A stretch of DNA of 64,000 nucleotides from Rhizobium sp. RU33A (GCF_900156055.1 NZ_FTMQ01000001.1:1178001-1242000); one strand, 5' to 3'. Positions 52,139-62,107 are shown, numbered from the stretch's first letter. Numbers and translations: made by a program. The notes: a model not told the origin generated them from the letters alone.

Positions 52139-53311
52139 TCAGGCGGGAGCCAATCCCGATGCGCGCAAATCGGTCAGCTCACCGGCCTCTAAAACCCGAT
52201 TGCGACCCGCAGCCTTGGCTGCGTAAAGCGCCCGATCCGCCCGTGCGATGGCGGCATGCGGATCGGTTTCATCCGGACGGATCCGATCGATTCCGATGCT
52301 GACGGTGACAGGCCGGACAAGACCGAAGAACCGCCATTCCTTCTCCGACACCGTTTCCCGGATCCGCTCTCCCGATGCGCGCGCCTTCGCAACGGACGTG
52401 CCTGGCATAAACACCACATACTCCTCCCCGCCGAAACGCGCGGCAACGGCGTTCGCATCCGTGACCTGACGCAAGATATCGGCAACAGCCGAGATGACAG
52501 CATCGCCGGTGGCATGACCAAGCGTATCGTTGATCTGCTTGAAGTGGTCGATATCGCAGACCAGGACGGCACCCTCGTGCAATCCGGATCCGCTGACCTC
52601 GCTCAGCGCCGTCTCAAAGCCGCGACGGTTGAGCAGACCCGTCATCGGGTCCCGCTCCGCAGCTTGCCGATGGCGTTCCATCGCAGAGACGCCGCTCGCC
52701 ACCAGTGCTGAGAAGGGGAAGGTCATGCAGATGGTGATCGTCGTGATGTGCACCGCAAGATTGTAGGCGGAGTCGACGAAATCGGCGAAGTCGTCGCTGG
52801 CATCGCCATAAAAGAAGAAGAAATAGACCGCACGCGCCACCGTATCGATGAAGGCGAGCCCGATCGACGCGAGGAGGATCTTGTCGACGCTGCGCCGTGC
52901 TCTTGGGATCGCCATGGTGAGTGCCAGCCCGATAAGACACGCGAAGGCGATATCGGTCAGGAAGATCTGGGAACGCAGGCTTTCCAGGATGAAGATGCAG
53001 TAGACCAGAAGAAGCGTATAGACCGCGACAAACCAGCGGCGTTCGCGGTCGAATGACGGTGCCTGGAAATGCTCGAACACGGCGCTGCTGTAGCAATAGG
53101 CGGCACCGATGAAGATCATGCCGGTGGCAAAGGCGTCGAAGATCGGTTCAATCGGAAAGGTGCTGAGCGAGAAACCGAGGGCAGTCTGGCCAAATCCGGC
53201 GCCCCACTGCCAGTTGGTCACAATCTTCTGTCGCCATAGAACGATAAAGGTGACGGCAACCAGACCGAAGAGGACTGGAGGAACATAGATGATGACCGAA
53301 CTTTCCCCCAC
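52139..53311 (-). CDS. Membrane-bound diguanylate cyclase (GGDEF)
   Basis: About 390 residues. Six or seven membrane helices cover the first 210 residues; the GGDEF domain follows with DPMTGLLNRRGFE and an intact GGEEY active site, so c-di-GMP synthesis is likely. I place the start at GTG 53311, with GGGG five bases upstream, because longer starts would overlap the divergent LuxR gene. It could feed cellulose synthesis or motility through c-di-GMP (inference). No EAL domain. Confidence 0.82.
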   Translation of the reverse strand: MGESSVIIYVPPVLFGLVAVTFIVLWRQKIVTNWQWGAGFGQTALGFSLSTFPIEPIFDAFATGMIFIGAAYCYSSAVFEHFQAPSFDRERRWFVAVYTLLLVYCIFILESLRSQIFLTDIAFACLIGLALTMAIPRARRSVDKILLASIGLAFIDTVARAVYFFFFYGDASDDFADFVDSAYNLAVHITTITICMTFPFSALVASGVSAMERHRQAAERDPMTGLLNRRGFETALSEVSGSGLHEGAVLVCDIDHFKQINDTLGHATGDAVISAVADILRQVTDANAVAARFGGEEYVVFMPGTSVAKARASGERIRETVSEKEWRFFGLVRPVTVSIGIDRIRPDETDPHAAIARADRALYAAKAAGRNRVLEAGELTDLRASGLAPA

Positions 53312-53392
53312 TGCTGCCCCGCAAAATCCATTAGTTTCAATTAAAACCGTTTTCTCCCGCTTATGGTTAAGGATGGTTGAATTCGCTTGCGA

Positions 53393-54241
53393 ATGAGCGA
53401 CAAAAGTGATGGCCATCACGCCCTCAATTCGAGATCTGCCACCTGGCTCAACTTCCCGGTGAGGACGGTTGTATTTTTGAGGCTGGCACATTCGAAGATT
53501 GCCGGTTTCGACTTTGGGCTGTACCAGGATGTGTCACTTGATTCATGTTTTGAGTTCATGGCCCGCGTAGCACCCTTCTCTGTCGTTGTCGGCCGCATGC
53601 TCGACGCCTGGATCAAGACATCGCCGGAACGGCCCGTCCGGGCCGAGGACGTCTATCGCGGCGTCCTGGATCTGCTGTCCATCAAGATGCGCCTGACCGT
53701 GTTCGAGGTGACGGGTCCGGATCCGCTCGACTGGTACATGCGCACCGTTCGCCATTCCGGCTTCACGTCCCGCATCATCAACATCAACGGCCTCTTCAGC
53801 GACTGTCGTGTCGGCGACTTCAAGGACCGCGCCTATATGGAGCGGTCGGTCATCCCGCGTCTGAAGGAAGTGGTCGAGCGACAGCAGCCTGCAACCGAAC
53901 TGGTCAAGACGCGCCTGCTCGGGGTCAGCCTTGGCTATGATCGCATCCTTCTGCCCCAGAAGAATGCCAACGGGTCGCAATGGGTGATTTCCTCATCCTA
54001 TGCGCAATTCCTGCTCGGCCAACCGCAAGCCCGCGAGACGCTGGACACGTCCGATGAGGCGATCGTCCAGCTTCTGATTGAGGGCTCCACGGCCAAGGAA
54101 ATCGCCGTCCTGCTTGGCCTGTCGCATCGTACGGTCGAGCACAGGCTGGATAAAATGAAGCAGCGTTTTGGCGCGCGCAACACCGTGCATCTCGTGGCCA
54201 TGCTGATCGCCGCGCATATCGACCGGTCGGCGCTAAGCTGA
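53393..54241 (+). CDS. LuxR-family transcriptional regulator
   Basis: A 282-residue regulator. The C-terminus has a LuxR/NarL-type helix-turn-helix (IVQLLIEGSTAKEIAVLLGL, then SHRTVEHRLDKMKQRF). The N-terminal 200 residues have no named domain that I recognise but are of sensor size. ATG 53393 follows a divergent 80-bp gap from the cyclase gene, so it may control it. The flagellin gene lies beyond on the other strand. Confidence 0.8.
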   Translation: MSDKSDGHHALNSRSATWLNFPVRTVVFLRLAHSKIAGFDFGLYQDVSLDSCFEFMARVAPFSVVVGRMLDAWIKTSPERPVRAEDVYRGVLDLLSIKMRLTVFEVTGPDPLDWYMRTVRHSGFTSRIININGLFSDCRVGDFKDRAYMERSVIPRLKEVVERQQPATELVKTRLLGVSLGYDRILLPQKNANGSQWVISSSYAQFLLGQPQARETLDTSDEAIVQLLIEGSTAKEIAVLLGLSHRTVEHRLDKMKQRFGARNTVHLVAMLIAAHIDRSALS

Positions 54242-54258
54242 TCACGAGCGGTGCTGCC

Positions 54259-56037
54259 TCAGCGGAAGAGCTGAGCCAGCATGTCCGGTGCGGTGTTGGA
54301 AATCGAAAGCGCCTGCACCGCCAGTTGCTGCTGGGTCTGCAGCGCCTTTAGCCTGGTCGATTCCTCATTCATGTCGGCATCGACAAGGCGGCCGATACCG
54401 CTGTCGATGTTTGACGCGAGCCGCGCGGCAAACTCCGCCTGCATGTCGATGCGTGTCTGAAGCGCACCCAGCGTTGCGGCCGCATCCACGACGCGTGCCG
54501 TCGCCTTGTCCATGTAGTCGATATAGGTCCGCACCATGTTCGGGTTCTGCACGATGTCGATCTCGAGGAAGTTGAGCGTCGGGATCGGTTCGTGGCTGAC
54601 GTTGATATTGCTGAAGCCGATGCGCGTGCCGCCGCCGGCTTTTCGGTCAGCCAGGGGATCAAGAACCATTGAAACGCTGGATCCGGCTTCGCTGATGATC
54701 ACATCCGGCCAATCAGCTTGAAGCAGAGAGCTGAGCAGCGTCACCATTTCGGTGGCGTTTGACACAGTGCCATCCGTCTTGCCGAGCAGGTTGTTCACAT
54801 AGGTCCGGTCGAAAGAATAGCTTTTGGGGGGCTGATAATTGACCGAGAAATCGAAGCTGACCTCGATACCATCGGGATCCTCGCCATCACGGAAGACTTC
54901 AAAGCTCGTGAAGGGGATGGTCATCTGTGAGCCACGCGGTGCCTGGGCGAAATCGTTAGTTAGGCCGTGCGACCCGGACGAAACTTGGGAGGTCAGGTTA
55001 CTGATCTCGATATAGGAGCCGTCGAGGCCGGAGCTTTCGTCAGTCATGATCCAGTATTCATCCGGACGGCTGCCGTTCGGGTACCAAGAACCATAATACA
55101 CCCCGGAGGAAGCGCCAGTGTTTGCGAGTGAAAGAGCTTGATCCAAGGCTTGTGCAAAGCCCCGATAGTCGGCAATCACGCCATTCCAACTTGGGAAATG
55201 CGTGTCAAGGAACGCTTTGTCGATGGTCACGCCCACGGTTGTCTTGCCAGGGTCGTAAGGCGCCGCGATGCCGTGCGACGGCTCATCCTTGTCGACCGTG
55301 ACATTGAAGGTAATGGCATCTCCAGCCCCACTAAGGTCCAGAGGGCCTGAGAACACACGATCCCCAAGTCTTGCATTCGTGGAACCATCCCACTCAGGGC
55401 GCCAGACCTCCGTCCCGTCGCCGAAGCTCGCCAGATAACGCATCATGCCAATCCGATTGACGTCGCGGCCATCCCGCTGCAGCAGTCCCCCCTGCGTGCT
55501 GTTGAACAGCGAAATCTTCGACAGATCGACGCTCATGGTCTTCGTCGCAACCCCGCCGCTGGCGTCGCGCACGAAGGAAGAGATGACCTGCGTCTTGTTG
55601 ATGTCGACGTCATACATGTCGGCGATATCCGTGGTCAGCCAGTTCTGCCCCGAAAAGCTGGCGGACTCGGCAATCGACTTCACCTGATCCTTCATCTGGT
55701 CCAGTTCTGCCTGGACCTTCGCCTTGTCGACGCCCTCTTCGGTCGCCGCCACCAGGCGCGCCTGAAATTCCGTGAGCACGTCGATCACAGAGGTCATGCC
55801 GGCATAGGCCGTATCAACCTTCGCTGCCCCCAGCCCCAGCGCGTCCGCTGCCGCAGAGATCGCCATGCTGTCGGATCGCATGGTGGTCGAGATCGACCAA
55901 TAGGCGGCATTGTCGGCCGCTGCTGCGACGCGCAGTCCGGAGCCGACGCGCTCCTGGGTTCCCTGGAGGTCGGAGGCAAGACTTCTGAGGGTCTGCAAGG
56001 CTGTGATGGCCGAAAAATTGGTGAGGATGCTCGTCAT
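54259..56037 (-). CDS. Flagellin, large form
   Basis: A 592-residue flagellin. The conserved N-terminal D0/D1 part (TSILTNFSAITALQTLRSL, then RVGSGLRVAAAADNAAYWSI) and the C-terminal part (ENL-like LVDADMNEESTRLKALQTQQ and QALSISN) frame a variable centre of about 330 residues. Typical rhizobial flagellins are near 320-400 residues, so this one has an extended surface domain. No other flagellar gene is seen in the window, so it is an orphan. Upstream hairpins may regulate its mRNA. ATG 56037. Confidence 0.88.
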   Translation of the reverse strand: MTSILTNFSAITALQTLRSLASDLQGTQERVGSGLRVAAAADNAAYWSISTTMRSDSMAISAAADALGLGAAKVDTAYAGMTSVIDVLTEFQARLVAATEEGVDKAKVQAELDQMKDQVKSIAESASFSGQNWLTTDIADMYDVDINKTQVISSFVRDASGGVATKTMSVDLSKISLFNSTQGGLLQRDGRDVNRIGMMRYLASFGDGTEVWRPEWDGSTNARLGDRVFSGPLDLSGAGDAITFNVTVDKDEPSHGIAAPYDPGKTTVGVTIDKAFLDTHFPSWNGVIADYRGFAQALDQALSLANTGASSGVYYGSWYPNGSRPDEYWIMTDESSGLDGSYIEISNLTSQVSSGSHGLTNDFAQAPRGSQMTIPFTSFEVFRDGEDPDGIEVSFDFSVNYQPPKSYSFDRTYVNNLLGKTDGTVSNATEMVTLLSSLLQADWPDVIISEAGSSVSMVLDPLADRKAGGGTRIGFSNINVSHEPIPTLNFLEIDIVQNPNMVRTYIDYMDKATARVVDAAATLGALQTRIDMQAEFAARLASNIDSGIGRLVDADMNEESTRLKALQTQQQLAVQALSISNTAPDMLAQLFR

Positions 56038-56119
56038 GGAAAAGGATCGCCTGAAAAGAGAGCGCAGAAGTCATTCACAAGAAATGACCGTCGCGATCTT
56101 TATGGTTTCGAAATCCTTA

Positions 56120-56153
56120 ACGCCTTGGTGAAGGCGTCTCCGTAGAAATACGG
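56120..56153. other. Twin hairpins upstream of the flagellin gene
   Basis: ACGCCTT (56120-56126) and AAGGCGT (56131-56137) form a 7-bp stem with a GGTG loop; CCGTA (56140-56144) and TACGG (56149-56153) form a 5-bp stem with a GAAA loop. On the coding strand they would sit 80-115 bases before the flagellin ATG and could be a 5' leader structure. Confidence 0.4.
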
Positions 56154-56197
56154 ACCTGTCGCGCTTTAACGTCTCCCCAGATCGAGAGGGGTGAACC

Positions 56198-56458
56198 TCA
56201 AAGCTTCACCTTCACCGGGCGCCAGACGATGGTCTCCGGCGTGCGGTCGTAAGGGTTGTCCATCAGGGTGATCTTGCAGTTGCGCGTGTCGCACTGCTTG
56301 CAGCGGAACTTGAGCGAGAACGGGTCACGGCCGTGGCCGTAGAAGCTGGCGAGATCCTTGGCCAGAAACCGACCCTGGTTCTGACATTCACGGCAGGTGG
56401 CAACCACCAGCATGTTATGGCGAAGCGCTTTTCCGAGGGTATCGATCGTCTGGGTCAT
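56198..56458 (-). CDS. Small zinc-ribbon protein
   Basis: An 86-residue protein with two Cys pairs: CRECQNQGRF near residue 22 and CKQCDTRNC near 52, the usual zinc-ribbon spacing. ATG 56458 (MTQTIDTLG) is preferred; the frame opens 51 bases earlier. Such small ribbons occur widely in Rhizobiales without known function. It stands alone between the flagellin promoter and a terminator-bearing region. Confidence 0.65.
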   Translation of the reverse strand: MTQTIDTLGKALRHNMLVVATCRECQNQGRFLAKDLASFYGHGRDPFSLKFRCKQCDTRNCKITLMDNPYDRTPETIVWRPVKVKL

Positions 56459-56599
56459 GACAGTGATCATGAACAAAACAAGAACATCGTCAAGTGCGCA
56501 GATGATCACGAAACGCTGCTGCCCCTGGTTTTCAAGGATTTTTGCAAGGGAGCGGAGCCCCGCGGAAGCAGCTTTCCCGTCCCGTGCTAGGTCACTGAA

Positions 56600-56882
56600 A
56601 ATTAACCATAAATTCTACCGTTTGTAAGGTAACTGTTAACCTTGATCTCCCTATAAAGGAGGCGCTTCCACCAAGGTAGTGCGTCGCGAAGCGCTCGGTT
56701 TCTGTATTGCGTATCGGGGAGGGCGTCATCCACGGCGTCCTCCCGCGCACGCCATAGACCGGGTGTTCAGAGGGCATGAGGCCCCGGCGGCGATTGGTGC
56801 ACAGCGACACGCTCGGAAGCCCGTCCGGTTTCATCGGACATGGAAAGAAAAAGCCTCCACGCCATGCTGGCGGGAGGCTTTT
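56600..56882 (+). ncRNA. Possible small RNA ending in a strong terminator
   Basis: A 280-bp region with no convincing gene (frames at 56679-56897 plus and 56592-56834 minus are weak) ends in a canonical terminator. A TATAAA-like box near 56651 (ccTATAAAgg) could be the -10 of a short transcript. GC-rich inverted segments fill it. A short leader RNA or a terminator serving the lipoprotein gene from the other side are alternatives. Confidence 0.3.
56847..56882. terminator. Rho-independent bidirectional terminator
   Basis: AAAAAGCCTCC and GGAGGCTTTT form a stem (56851-56858 with 56873-56880) enclosing a nested CGCC/GGCG hairpin. With T-runs on both strands it can end both a rightward RNA and the leftward lipoprotein gene just beyond it. 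Confidence 0.8.
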
Positions 56883-56904
56883 CCATTCCTAGAATGACAC
56901 AAGA

Positions 56905-57324
56905 TCAGCCTGCCGTCAGGAACTCCGCGCAATAGCTCTTTCCGCCATTTACGCCCGGACGATCAACGACCGTGCGAACGCTACGGATGATGTAGTCGGA
57001 TGAGACCGTGAGCTGGACCTCGCAGCGCAGGTATTCGGTGCGCGCGCGGGTAAGAAGCTTGCCCCTCTTCCCGTCGCCGAGATCCTCGTATGTCGCCGGC
57101 ACGACCCGGGTCTTGAAGCCACCGCGCCAGGTATAGAGTGTCGCCGCGCCGGAGGCCGCATCCGAGACGGGCGGTCCGAACTTGGCGAAGAAGGCACCGG
57201 CCTGCTGCCCGTTCCAGCGCGCCTCGATCTCGTTTTTCGGTGCTCCGCCCACCGTCGTGCAGCCTGCAACAGCCAGGCAAAGCGCTGCGATCATTCCGGT
57301 CGTCGTGCTTTTCAGCAAATTCAT
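56905..57324 (-). CDS. Putative lipoprotein
   Basis: A 139-residue exported lipoprotein. The signal ends in the lipobox LAVAGC, so Cys is lipidated. The mature part has RWNGQQAGAFFAKFGPP and YTWRGG, as in small rhizobial envelope proteins, and two further Cys that might pair. ATG 57324 has GGGGA eight bases upstream. Function unknown. It ends close to a strong terminator. Confidence 0.75.
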   Translation of the reverse strand: MNLLKSTTTGMIAALCLAVAGCTTVGGAPKNEIEARWNGQQAGAFFAKFGPPVSDAASGAATLYTWRGGFKTRVVPATYEDLGDGKRGKLLTRARTEYLRCEVQLTVSSDYIIRSVRTVVDRPGVNGGKSYCAEFLTAG

Positions 57325-57646
57325 TGTCACTGTCCCCTGAACCCCATGAGGGCCGCCGTGCGCATCCGGCCCACACTTGCTTTACTGCGAAACCGCCACA
57401 CGCGAAACGGTCGCGGCTGCTTCTGCCGTGCAATTTTTCCAAAGGTGACTTCCCCGCAACGCCGCGACGCAATCCTGCGATTGGCGATGCCCGACGCGTT
57501 GGCCACGCCTAGTCATCCGGGACTCTTATGGCAATGAATTCAGTTACATGCACTCCATGTCACGAAAACTTCAACTTTCTTCTGCCTTTTTGCGTTTCCC
57601 TGCTTGTGCAACGAAAATCGCTGGTCTATAGAAGCGCCGCTGGTCA
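57325..57646. other. Intergenic region before tRNA-Pro
   Basis: About 320 bp between the lipoprotein gene and tRNA-Pro. Codon-like stretches on the plus strand have no binding sites. It should hold promoters for both; I see no other structure. Confidence 0.4.
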
Positions 57647-57723
57647 CGGAGTGTAGCGCAGTCTGGTAGCGCACCACGTTCGGGACGTGGGGGTCGAGTG
57701 TTCGAATCACTCCACTCCGACCA
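57647..57723 (+). tRNA. tRNA-Pro (CGG anticodon)
   Basis: A full cloverleaf: acceptor CGGAGTG pairs with CACTCCG, D-loop GTCTGGTAGC, anticodon stem CCACG/CGTGG around TTCGGGA (anticodon CGG), T-loop TTCGAAT, discriminator A and an encoded CCA at 57721-57723. All stems pair well. Functional. Confidence 0.95.
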
Positions 57724-58010
57724 GTTTGATTTTCCCGAAATCACCCAAGCTTTCCCATAAGACATGTTGCACGACAAGGGTTTGCACAGCTGTCTTGCGT
57801 GGTATCTCCCGTCGGATCAAGTTGTATATCTTGCAAACAGTGGTAGTGGACACGCATCCCCGATTTCGCTTCCAGATGGGGATTACCTCTGCAAGTCGTT
57901 GCTGAGGAACGAAGATTAGGCTATCTTGAATTGTATTCGGCGAGGCGGGCGGGGGTGTCAGTCCGGCCGAGATTGCCACCATTGATTGCAATCGAACTGG
58001 TCGGGTGAGA

Positions 58011-59051
58011 ATGATCCCAGGGACGAGACGACGTCGCCAGCGCCAGGACAAGGTGACCCTTTCCGATGTAGCGCAGAGGGCCGGGGTCAGCGCGATCACC
58101 GTCTCCCGGGCCTTGCGCGATCCCGAAAAGGTCTCGCCGCAACTGCGGGACACGATCCTGAGGGTTGTCGAGGAGATGGGCTACGTACCCGATCTCGCGG
58201 CCCGTGCCCTTGCCAGCAAGAACAGCGGTCTCGTTGGCGTGGTCTCGCCCGGCCTGACCAGCCACGCCTTCCTCGCCCTCATCCGCGGCATCGAGGACCG
58301 CGTTCGGCCCTCCGATCTGCGTATTCAATATGCCAGCGCAGACAGCGACAGCGAAGATCAGCTGCACCAGCTGCGCTTCTTCATGTCGCAGAACCCCGCT
58401 GGTCTCATCCATGTCGGCCAGATCGGCGATCCCGCGATCGACGATCTCCTGCGTCGCGCGCCGTGTCCCGTGGTCGAGATCATGGATATCAGCCGCCAGC
58501 CGACGGACATGGCGGTCGGGATCGACCACCGTCTGGCCGCCGAAACGGCAACCCGGCACCTGCTGGCGAAGGGCTACAGACGCATCGCCATGCTGGGTGG
58601 CGCCTGGGACTTTCGGGCCCGGCGCCGCCAGGAGGGGTTTCATGCCGTTCTGGAGGAGGCCGGGCTCTATGATCCGGCCCTTGTGCTCTCGATCGACAGC
58701 AGCACCAGCGTTGGCCTCGGCTGTCATTTGCTGGATCGGCTGAGAAACGAGTTTCCGGATGCCGATGCCGCCTTCTGCCACAATGACGACATTGCGCTCG
58801 GCGTGTTGTTCGAATGTCAGAGGCGCGGTCTCGGCGTGCCCGGTGATTTCGGCATCTGCGGATTCAACGATCTCGAATATGCCGGCTTTGCCTTCCCGGC
58901 AATCACGTCGGTGCGCGTGCCCCGCTATGAGATCGGCTACCGCGCCGTGGACATGATCATCCGCGCCTCCGGATCGGGCACCTATCCGGCAAAGGTCGTC
59001 GATCTCGGCTATCAGCTCGTGTCGCGGGGATCGACGGCCCGCGAGGGATGA
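58011..59051 (+). CDS. LacI/GntR-type transcriptional repressor
   Basis: A 346-residue repressor. The N-terminal LacI helix-turn-helix is VTLSDVAQRAGVSAITVSRA, followed by the hinge and a periplasmic-binding-like ligand domain (AFCHNDDIALGVL, GFNDLEYAGFAFPAITSVR). The last motif is close to gluconate-type (GntR) repressors. It binds a sugar or sugar acid and an operator not in the window; no sugar operon is adjacent. ATG 58011 preferred over GTG 58005. Confidence 0.88.
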   Translation: MIPGTRRRRQRQDKVTLSDVAQRAGVSAITVSRALRDPEKVSPQLRDTILRVVEEMGYVPDLAARALASKNSGLVGVVSPGLTSHAFLALIRGIEDRVRPSDLRIQYASADSDSEDQLHQLRFFMSQNPAGLIHVGQIGDPAIDDLLRRAPCPVVEIMDISRQPTDMAVGIDHRLAAETATRHLLAKGYRRIAMLGGAWDFRARRRQEGFHAVLEEAGLYDPALVLSIDSSTSVGLGCHLLDRLRNEFPDADAAFCHNDDIALGVLFECQRRGLGVPGDFGICGFNDLEYAGFAFPAITSVRVPRYEIGYRAVDMIIRASGSGTYPAKVVDLGYQLVSRGSTAREG

Positions 59052-59090
59052 CACGAAATCATCCGTCGCGGGCGCGAGTGTCTGGATGCG

Positions 59091-60782
59091 TCAGGCGGCC
59101 CGGTTCATCCGGAAGGAAGCCGCACCGGACTGCTGGTTTCCGAGATTGAACTGCCCGATCATGCCGCGCAACTTCTCTGTTTCCGACGACAGCGTCGCGG
59201 CGGCAGCGCTGCTTTCCTCGACCATGGCCGCGTTCTGCTGGGTCATCTGGTCCATGCCGTTGACCGCACTGTTGACCTCCACCAGGCCAGACGACTGTTC
59301 GCGCGCTGCCGTCGAAATGGCAACGACATGGTCGTTGATCTCGACGATCAGCTGACTGATCGATTTCAGCGCTCCGCCGGTATCGCTGACCAGCTTGACG
59401 CCCGACGCCACCTCGCTTGTCGAGTTCTGGATAAGATCCTTGATCTCCTTGGCCGCCTTGGCAGAGCGTTGCGCCAGTTCCCGTACTTCCTGGGCAACGA
59501 CGGCGAAGCCACGACCGGCCTCGCCGGCGCGGGCTGCCTCGACGCCGGCATTGAGCGCAAGCAGATTGGTCTGGAAGGCGATCTCGTCGATCACGCCAAT
59601 GATGTTGGAGATCTTGGACGAGGAGTCTTCGATGCGGCTCATCGCGTCAACGGCATGCGCCACGACATCGCCCGACTTTTCGGCGCTCGCCTTGGCCGAA
59701 CCGGCGACGGTTCGGGCCTCTTGCGCACGCTGGGCGGACGAGCCGACATTGGCGGTAATTTCCTCGAGCGCTGCGGCCGTTTCCTCAAGATTGGCCGCCT
59801 GGCTCTCTGTGCGCCGCGAGAGGTCGCCGACGCCCTGAGTGATTTCCCGTGTTCCCTGGCTGATCAGCTCGACGCTGGAGGAGATTTCCCGGAACGTGTC
59901 GCACAGCTGCGAAACCGATCGGTTGAGGTCATGGCGCAGGAATTCGAACTCGTCGGCAAACGGCTCGGTCAGCTGGAAGCCGAAGTCGCCGGAACAGAGC
60001 CGCTTCAGCGAATCGCCGAGCGAGCTCACGGTCCGGACGCGAGCGGTGACGTCGGTCGCGAATTTGACCACTTTCACCACCTTGCCATGGATGTCGAGGA
60101 TCGGGTTGTAGGAGGCGGAGATGGTTACCTCCTTGCCCGACTTTGTGATCCGCTTGAATTCCGAGCTTTGATATCGGCCTTCGCGCAGGGCTTGCCAGAA
60201 AGACTTGTAGTCATTAGAGGCCACGAATTCCCGGTCGACAAACACGCTGTGATGCTTGCCCACCAGTTCAGGAAGCGAATAACCCATGAGGGTGAGGAAA
60301 TTTTCATTGGCCCCGATGATCGTTCCATCGGTGGAAAATTCGATGATCGCCTGGGAGCGAGAGATCGCCGCAATCTGGGCCGCATAGTCGACATTCAGCA
60401 GGCGCGCCTTGGCGTCGGCCCATTCGACGACGAACCCGACGGTTTTAGCGCCCTGCTTCAAAGGTGTTACGAGCAGGTCGAACACCCGGTTGCCCACGGT
60501 GATCGTCGCGCTGTGGCGGTTCTTCAGCGCGGCCAGCATGTTGCGCTGATGCGAGGGGTTCTTGTGGAAGACGTCGATATTGCTGCCGATCAGGGTCGCA
60601 ACGCTGAACTTCGGCAACTCCTTCTTCAGGTCGGTTTCGGCTTCCTTCAGCAGGTCCATGACCGCCGGATTCATATAGGTGATGTTGAGATTGGCGTCTG
60701 CTACCATGACGTTTGCCTGCAGCGCATCGAGCGCCAGGGTCTTGGCAACAATCTTTGCGTTTGAAAAGCCCGGAAGTCCCAT
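59091..60782 (-). CDS. Soluble chemoreceptor with PAS domains
   Basis: A 563-residue methyl-accepting chemotaxis protein without membrane helices. Two PAS domains (about 15-125 and 130-250; the second has [17 protein letters not shown]) feed a HAMP-like piece and the coiled signalling domain, whose tip has [20 protein letters not shown] and [13 protein letters not shown]. Such cytoplasmic PAS receptors sense redox or intracellular energy. ATG 60782 has GGAGG four bases upstream. No CheA or other che gene is seen nearby. Confidence 0.9.
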   Translation of the reverse strand: MGLPGFSNAKIVAKTLALDALQANVMVADANLNITYMNPAVMDLLKEAETDLKKELPKFSVATLIGSNIDVFHKNPSHQRNMLAALKNRHSATITVGNRVFDLLVTPLKQGAKTVGFVVEWADAKARLLNVDYAAQIAAISRSQAIIEFSTDGTIIGANENFLTLMGYSLPELVGKHHSVFVDREFVASNDYKSFWQALREGRYQSSEFKRITKSGKEVTISASYNPILDIHGKVVKVVKFATDVTARVRTVSSLGDSLKRLCSGDFGFQLTEPFADEFEFLRHDLNRSVSQLCDTFREISSSVELISQGTREITQGVGDLSRRTESQAANLEETAAALEEITANVGSSAQRAQEARTVAGSAKASAEKSGDVVAHAVDAMSRIEDSSSKISNIIGVIDEIAFQTNLLALNAGVEAARAGEAGRGFAVVAQEVRELAQRSAKAAKEIKDLIQNSTSEVASGVKLVSDTGGALKSISQLIVEINDHVVAISTAAREQSSGLVEVNSAVNGMDQMTQQNAAMVEESSAAAATLSSETEKLRGMIGQFNLGNQQSGAASFRMNRAA

Positions 60783-61055
60783 GTGTCCTCCAATCGCCCA
60801 GCAGCCCCTCTGCTGGTTCCGCGAAAATCAGATGGAGGTAAAATGCATACAAAAAATAAACGAAGAGCTAAAATATGAACGCCTTGTCTATCTTTCATGC
60901 GAAATCTTGTAATGCCCGGTGCCACACTCCCTGAACCCGGGTCGGACGGGGCAGGGAGAGACAGGTCGGACGAAACGGCGACGAGCCACGTCGCTGCACT
61001 GCCGGGGACAAGGCGCCAAGAAGAGGGCAAACCCGGGTGAGAGGTGAGGCTACGC

Positions 61056-61964
61056 TCACTCGGCCTTCGGAAACGCCGGGGCTTCAGTTGCCAGAGCGTC
61101 CAGGAAAACATCCATGTTGGACATGAAGGAGACGCCGGCAATGGGAGCAAGGTTTGCATAGGCCGCGCCGCCGATCCAGATGTCGATATCGGGAGAGAGC
61201 GCCGACCGCAGCGCTTGCAGATGGCGTAGCAAAGCAGCCTTGCGGCCGGTAAGGGCGCTCAGGCAGACGCAGGACACCTCACGCCGATGGGCCGCGTCGG
61301 CGATTTCGCCGGCCGGCAGGCTGGCACCGAGAAACAGCGCATTCCACCCCCTCAGCCGCGCGAGCAGGGTCACGATCAACGCTCCGATATCGTGATCTTC
61401 CTTTTCCGGGGTGGTGGCCACAAGGCGCGGCGCATCCGGTGATGGCATCGGGCATCGGTCGAAAAGTCCACCGAGGATGCGCTTGATATGCGCCGTGGTC
61501 ATATGCTCGGCTGCGATCGACACCGCGCCCTCGGCCCATTTCGAGCCGATTTCGCGCATCAGCGGCAACGCGGTGGCCCGAATGAATTGTTCGGGCGCTT
61601 CGGTTTCAGCGCGTGCCTGCAAGAGCGCCTGAAGGCGATCACTGTCCATCGACTGGACGGTGTCGATGATCTCCGACAGTGCCTGCCGCGCTGACAGCTC
61701 GTATTCGAGCCGCAACAATGCCTCGTTGGATAGGGGAATGAGCGAACTGATCCGATGGCCGCCATCGCTGCAGGACTTCAAAAGCCGCAGCCGCTCCACC
61801 TGTTCGCGCGTGTAGAAGCGCCGCCCCGTGGGACTGCGCTCCGTCGGCTCGAGCCCGTAGCGCCGTTCCCATGCATGCAGCAGAAGTTTCGAAATCCCAC
61901 TCGTGGCAAGCGTTTCGGCTAGGCCGACCAACACTTCCCTCTCCTGCTGCCTGTTGCGATGCAT
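61056..61964 (-). CDS. MerR-family regulator with cobalamin-binding domain (CarH/LitR-like)
   Basis: A 302-residue regulator. A MerR helix-turn-helix starts it (LLLHAWERRYGLEPTERS, then RFYTREQVERL). The middle has the four-helix cap motif W-x(n)-EH (KWAEGAVSIAAEHMTT) and the C-terminal Rossmann part has the cobalamin ligand box EDHDIG (E-x-H-x-x-G), so B12 binding looks intact. Relatives are light sensors that release DNA when adenosylcobalamin is photolysed (family knowledge). No carotenoid or photolyase gene lies beside it here. ATG 61964. Confidence 0.85.
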   Translation of the reverse strand: MHRNRQQEREVLVGLAETLATSGISKLLLHAWERRYGLEPTERSPTGRRFYTREQVERLRLLKSCSDGGHRISSLIPLSNEALLRLEYELSARQALSEIIDTVQSMDSDRLQALLQARAETEAPEQFIRATALPLMREIGSKWAEGAVSIAAEHMTTAHIKRILGGLFDRCPMPSPDAPRLVATTPEKEDHDIGALIVTLLARLRGWNALFLGASLPAGEIADAAHRREVSCVCLSALTGRKAALLRHLQALRSALSPDIDIWIGGAAYANLAPIAGVSFMSNMDVFLDALATEAPAFPKAE

Positions 61965-62047
61965 GCCGGCCCCTAGCTGATTTGCAAGGTATATTAGCGT
62001 GGCATCTCAGGAAGGAAAGCGGCCTGGCAGCAGCGGCTTGAAACGCA

Positions 62048-62072
62048 AACGGCCCGCGCAAGGCGAGCCGTT
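62048..62072. terminator. Possible terminator after cysN
   Basis: AACGGC (62048-62053) pairs with GCCGTT (62067-62072) over a 13-nt loop that has a small CGC/GCG pair. A short A-rich tract on the left would give a weak U-run on the minus transcript. Moderate support. Confidence 0.35.
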
Positions 62073-62107
62073 CGATATCGGTGCGACCGTGTGGCCTGGT
62101 CTGCCGA

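Noticed and set aside
57921-59054. 377-residue open frame on the minus strand
   Set aside because: Antisense of the LacI-type gene with clear helix-turn-helix.
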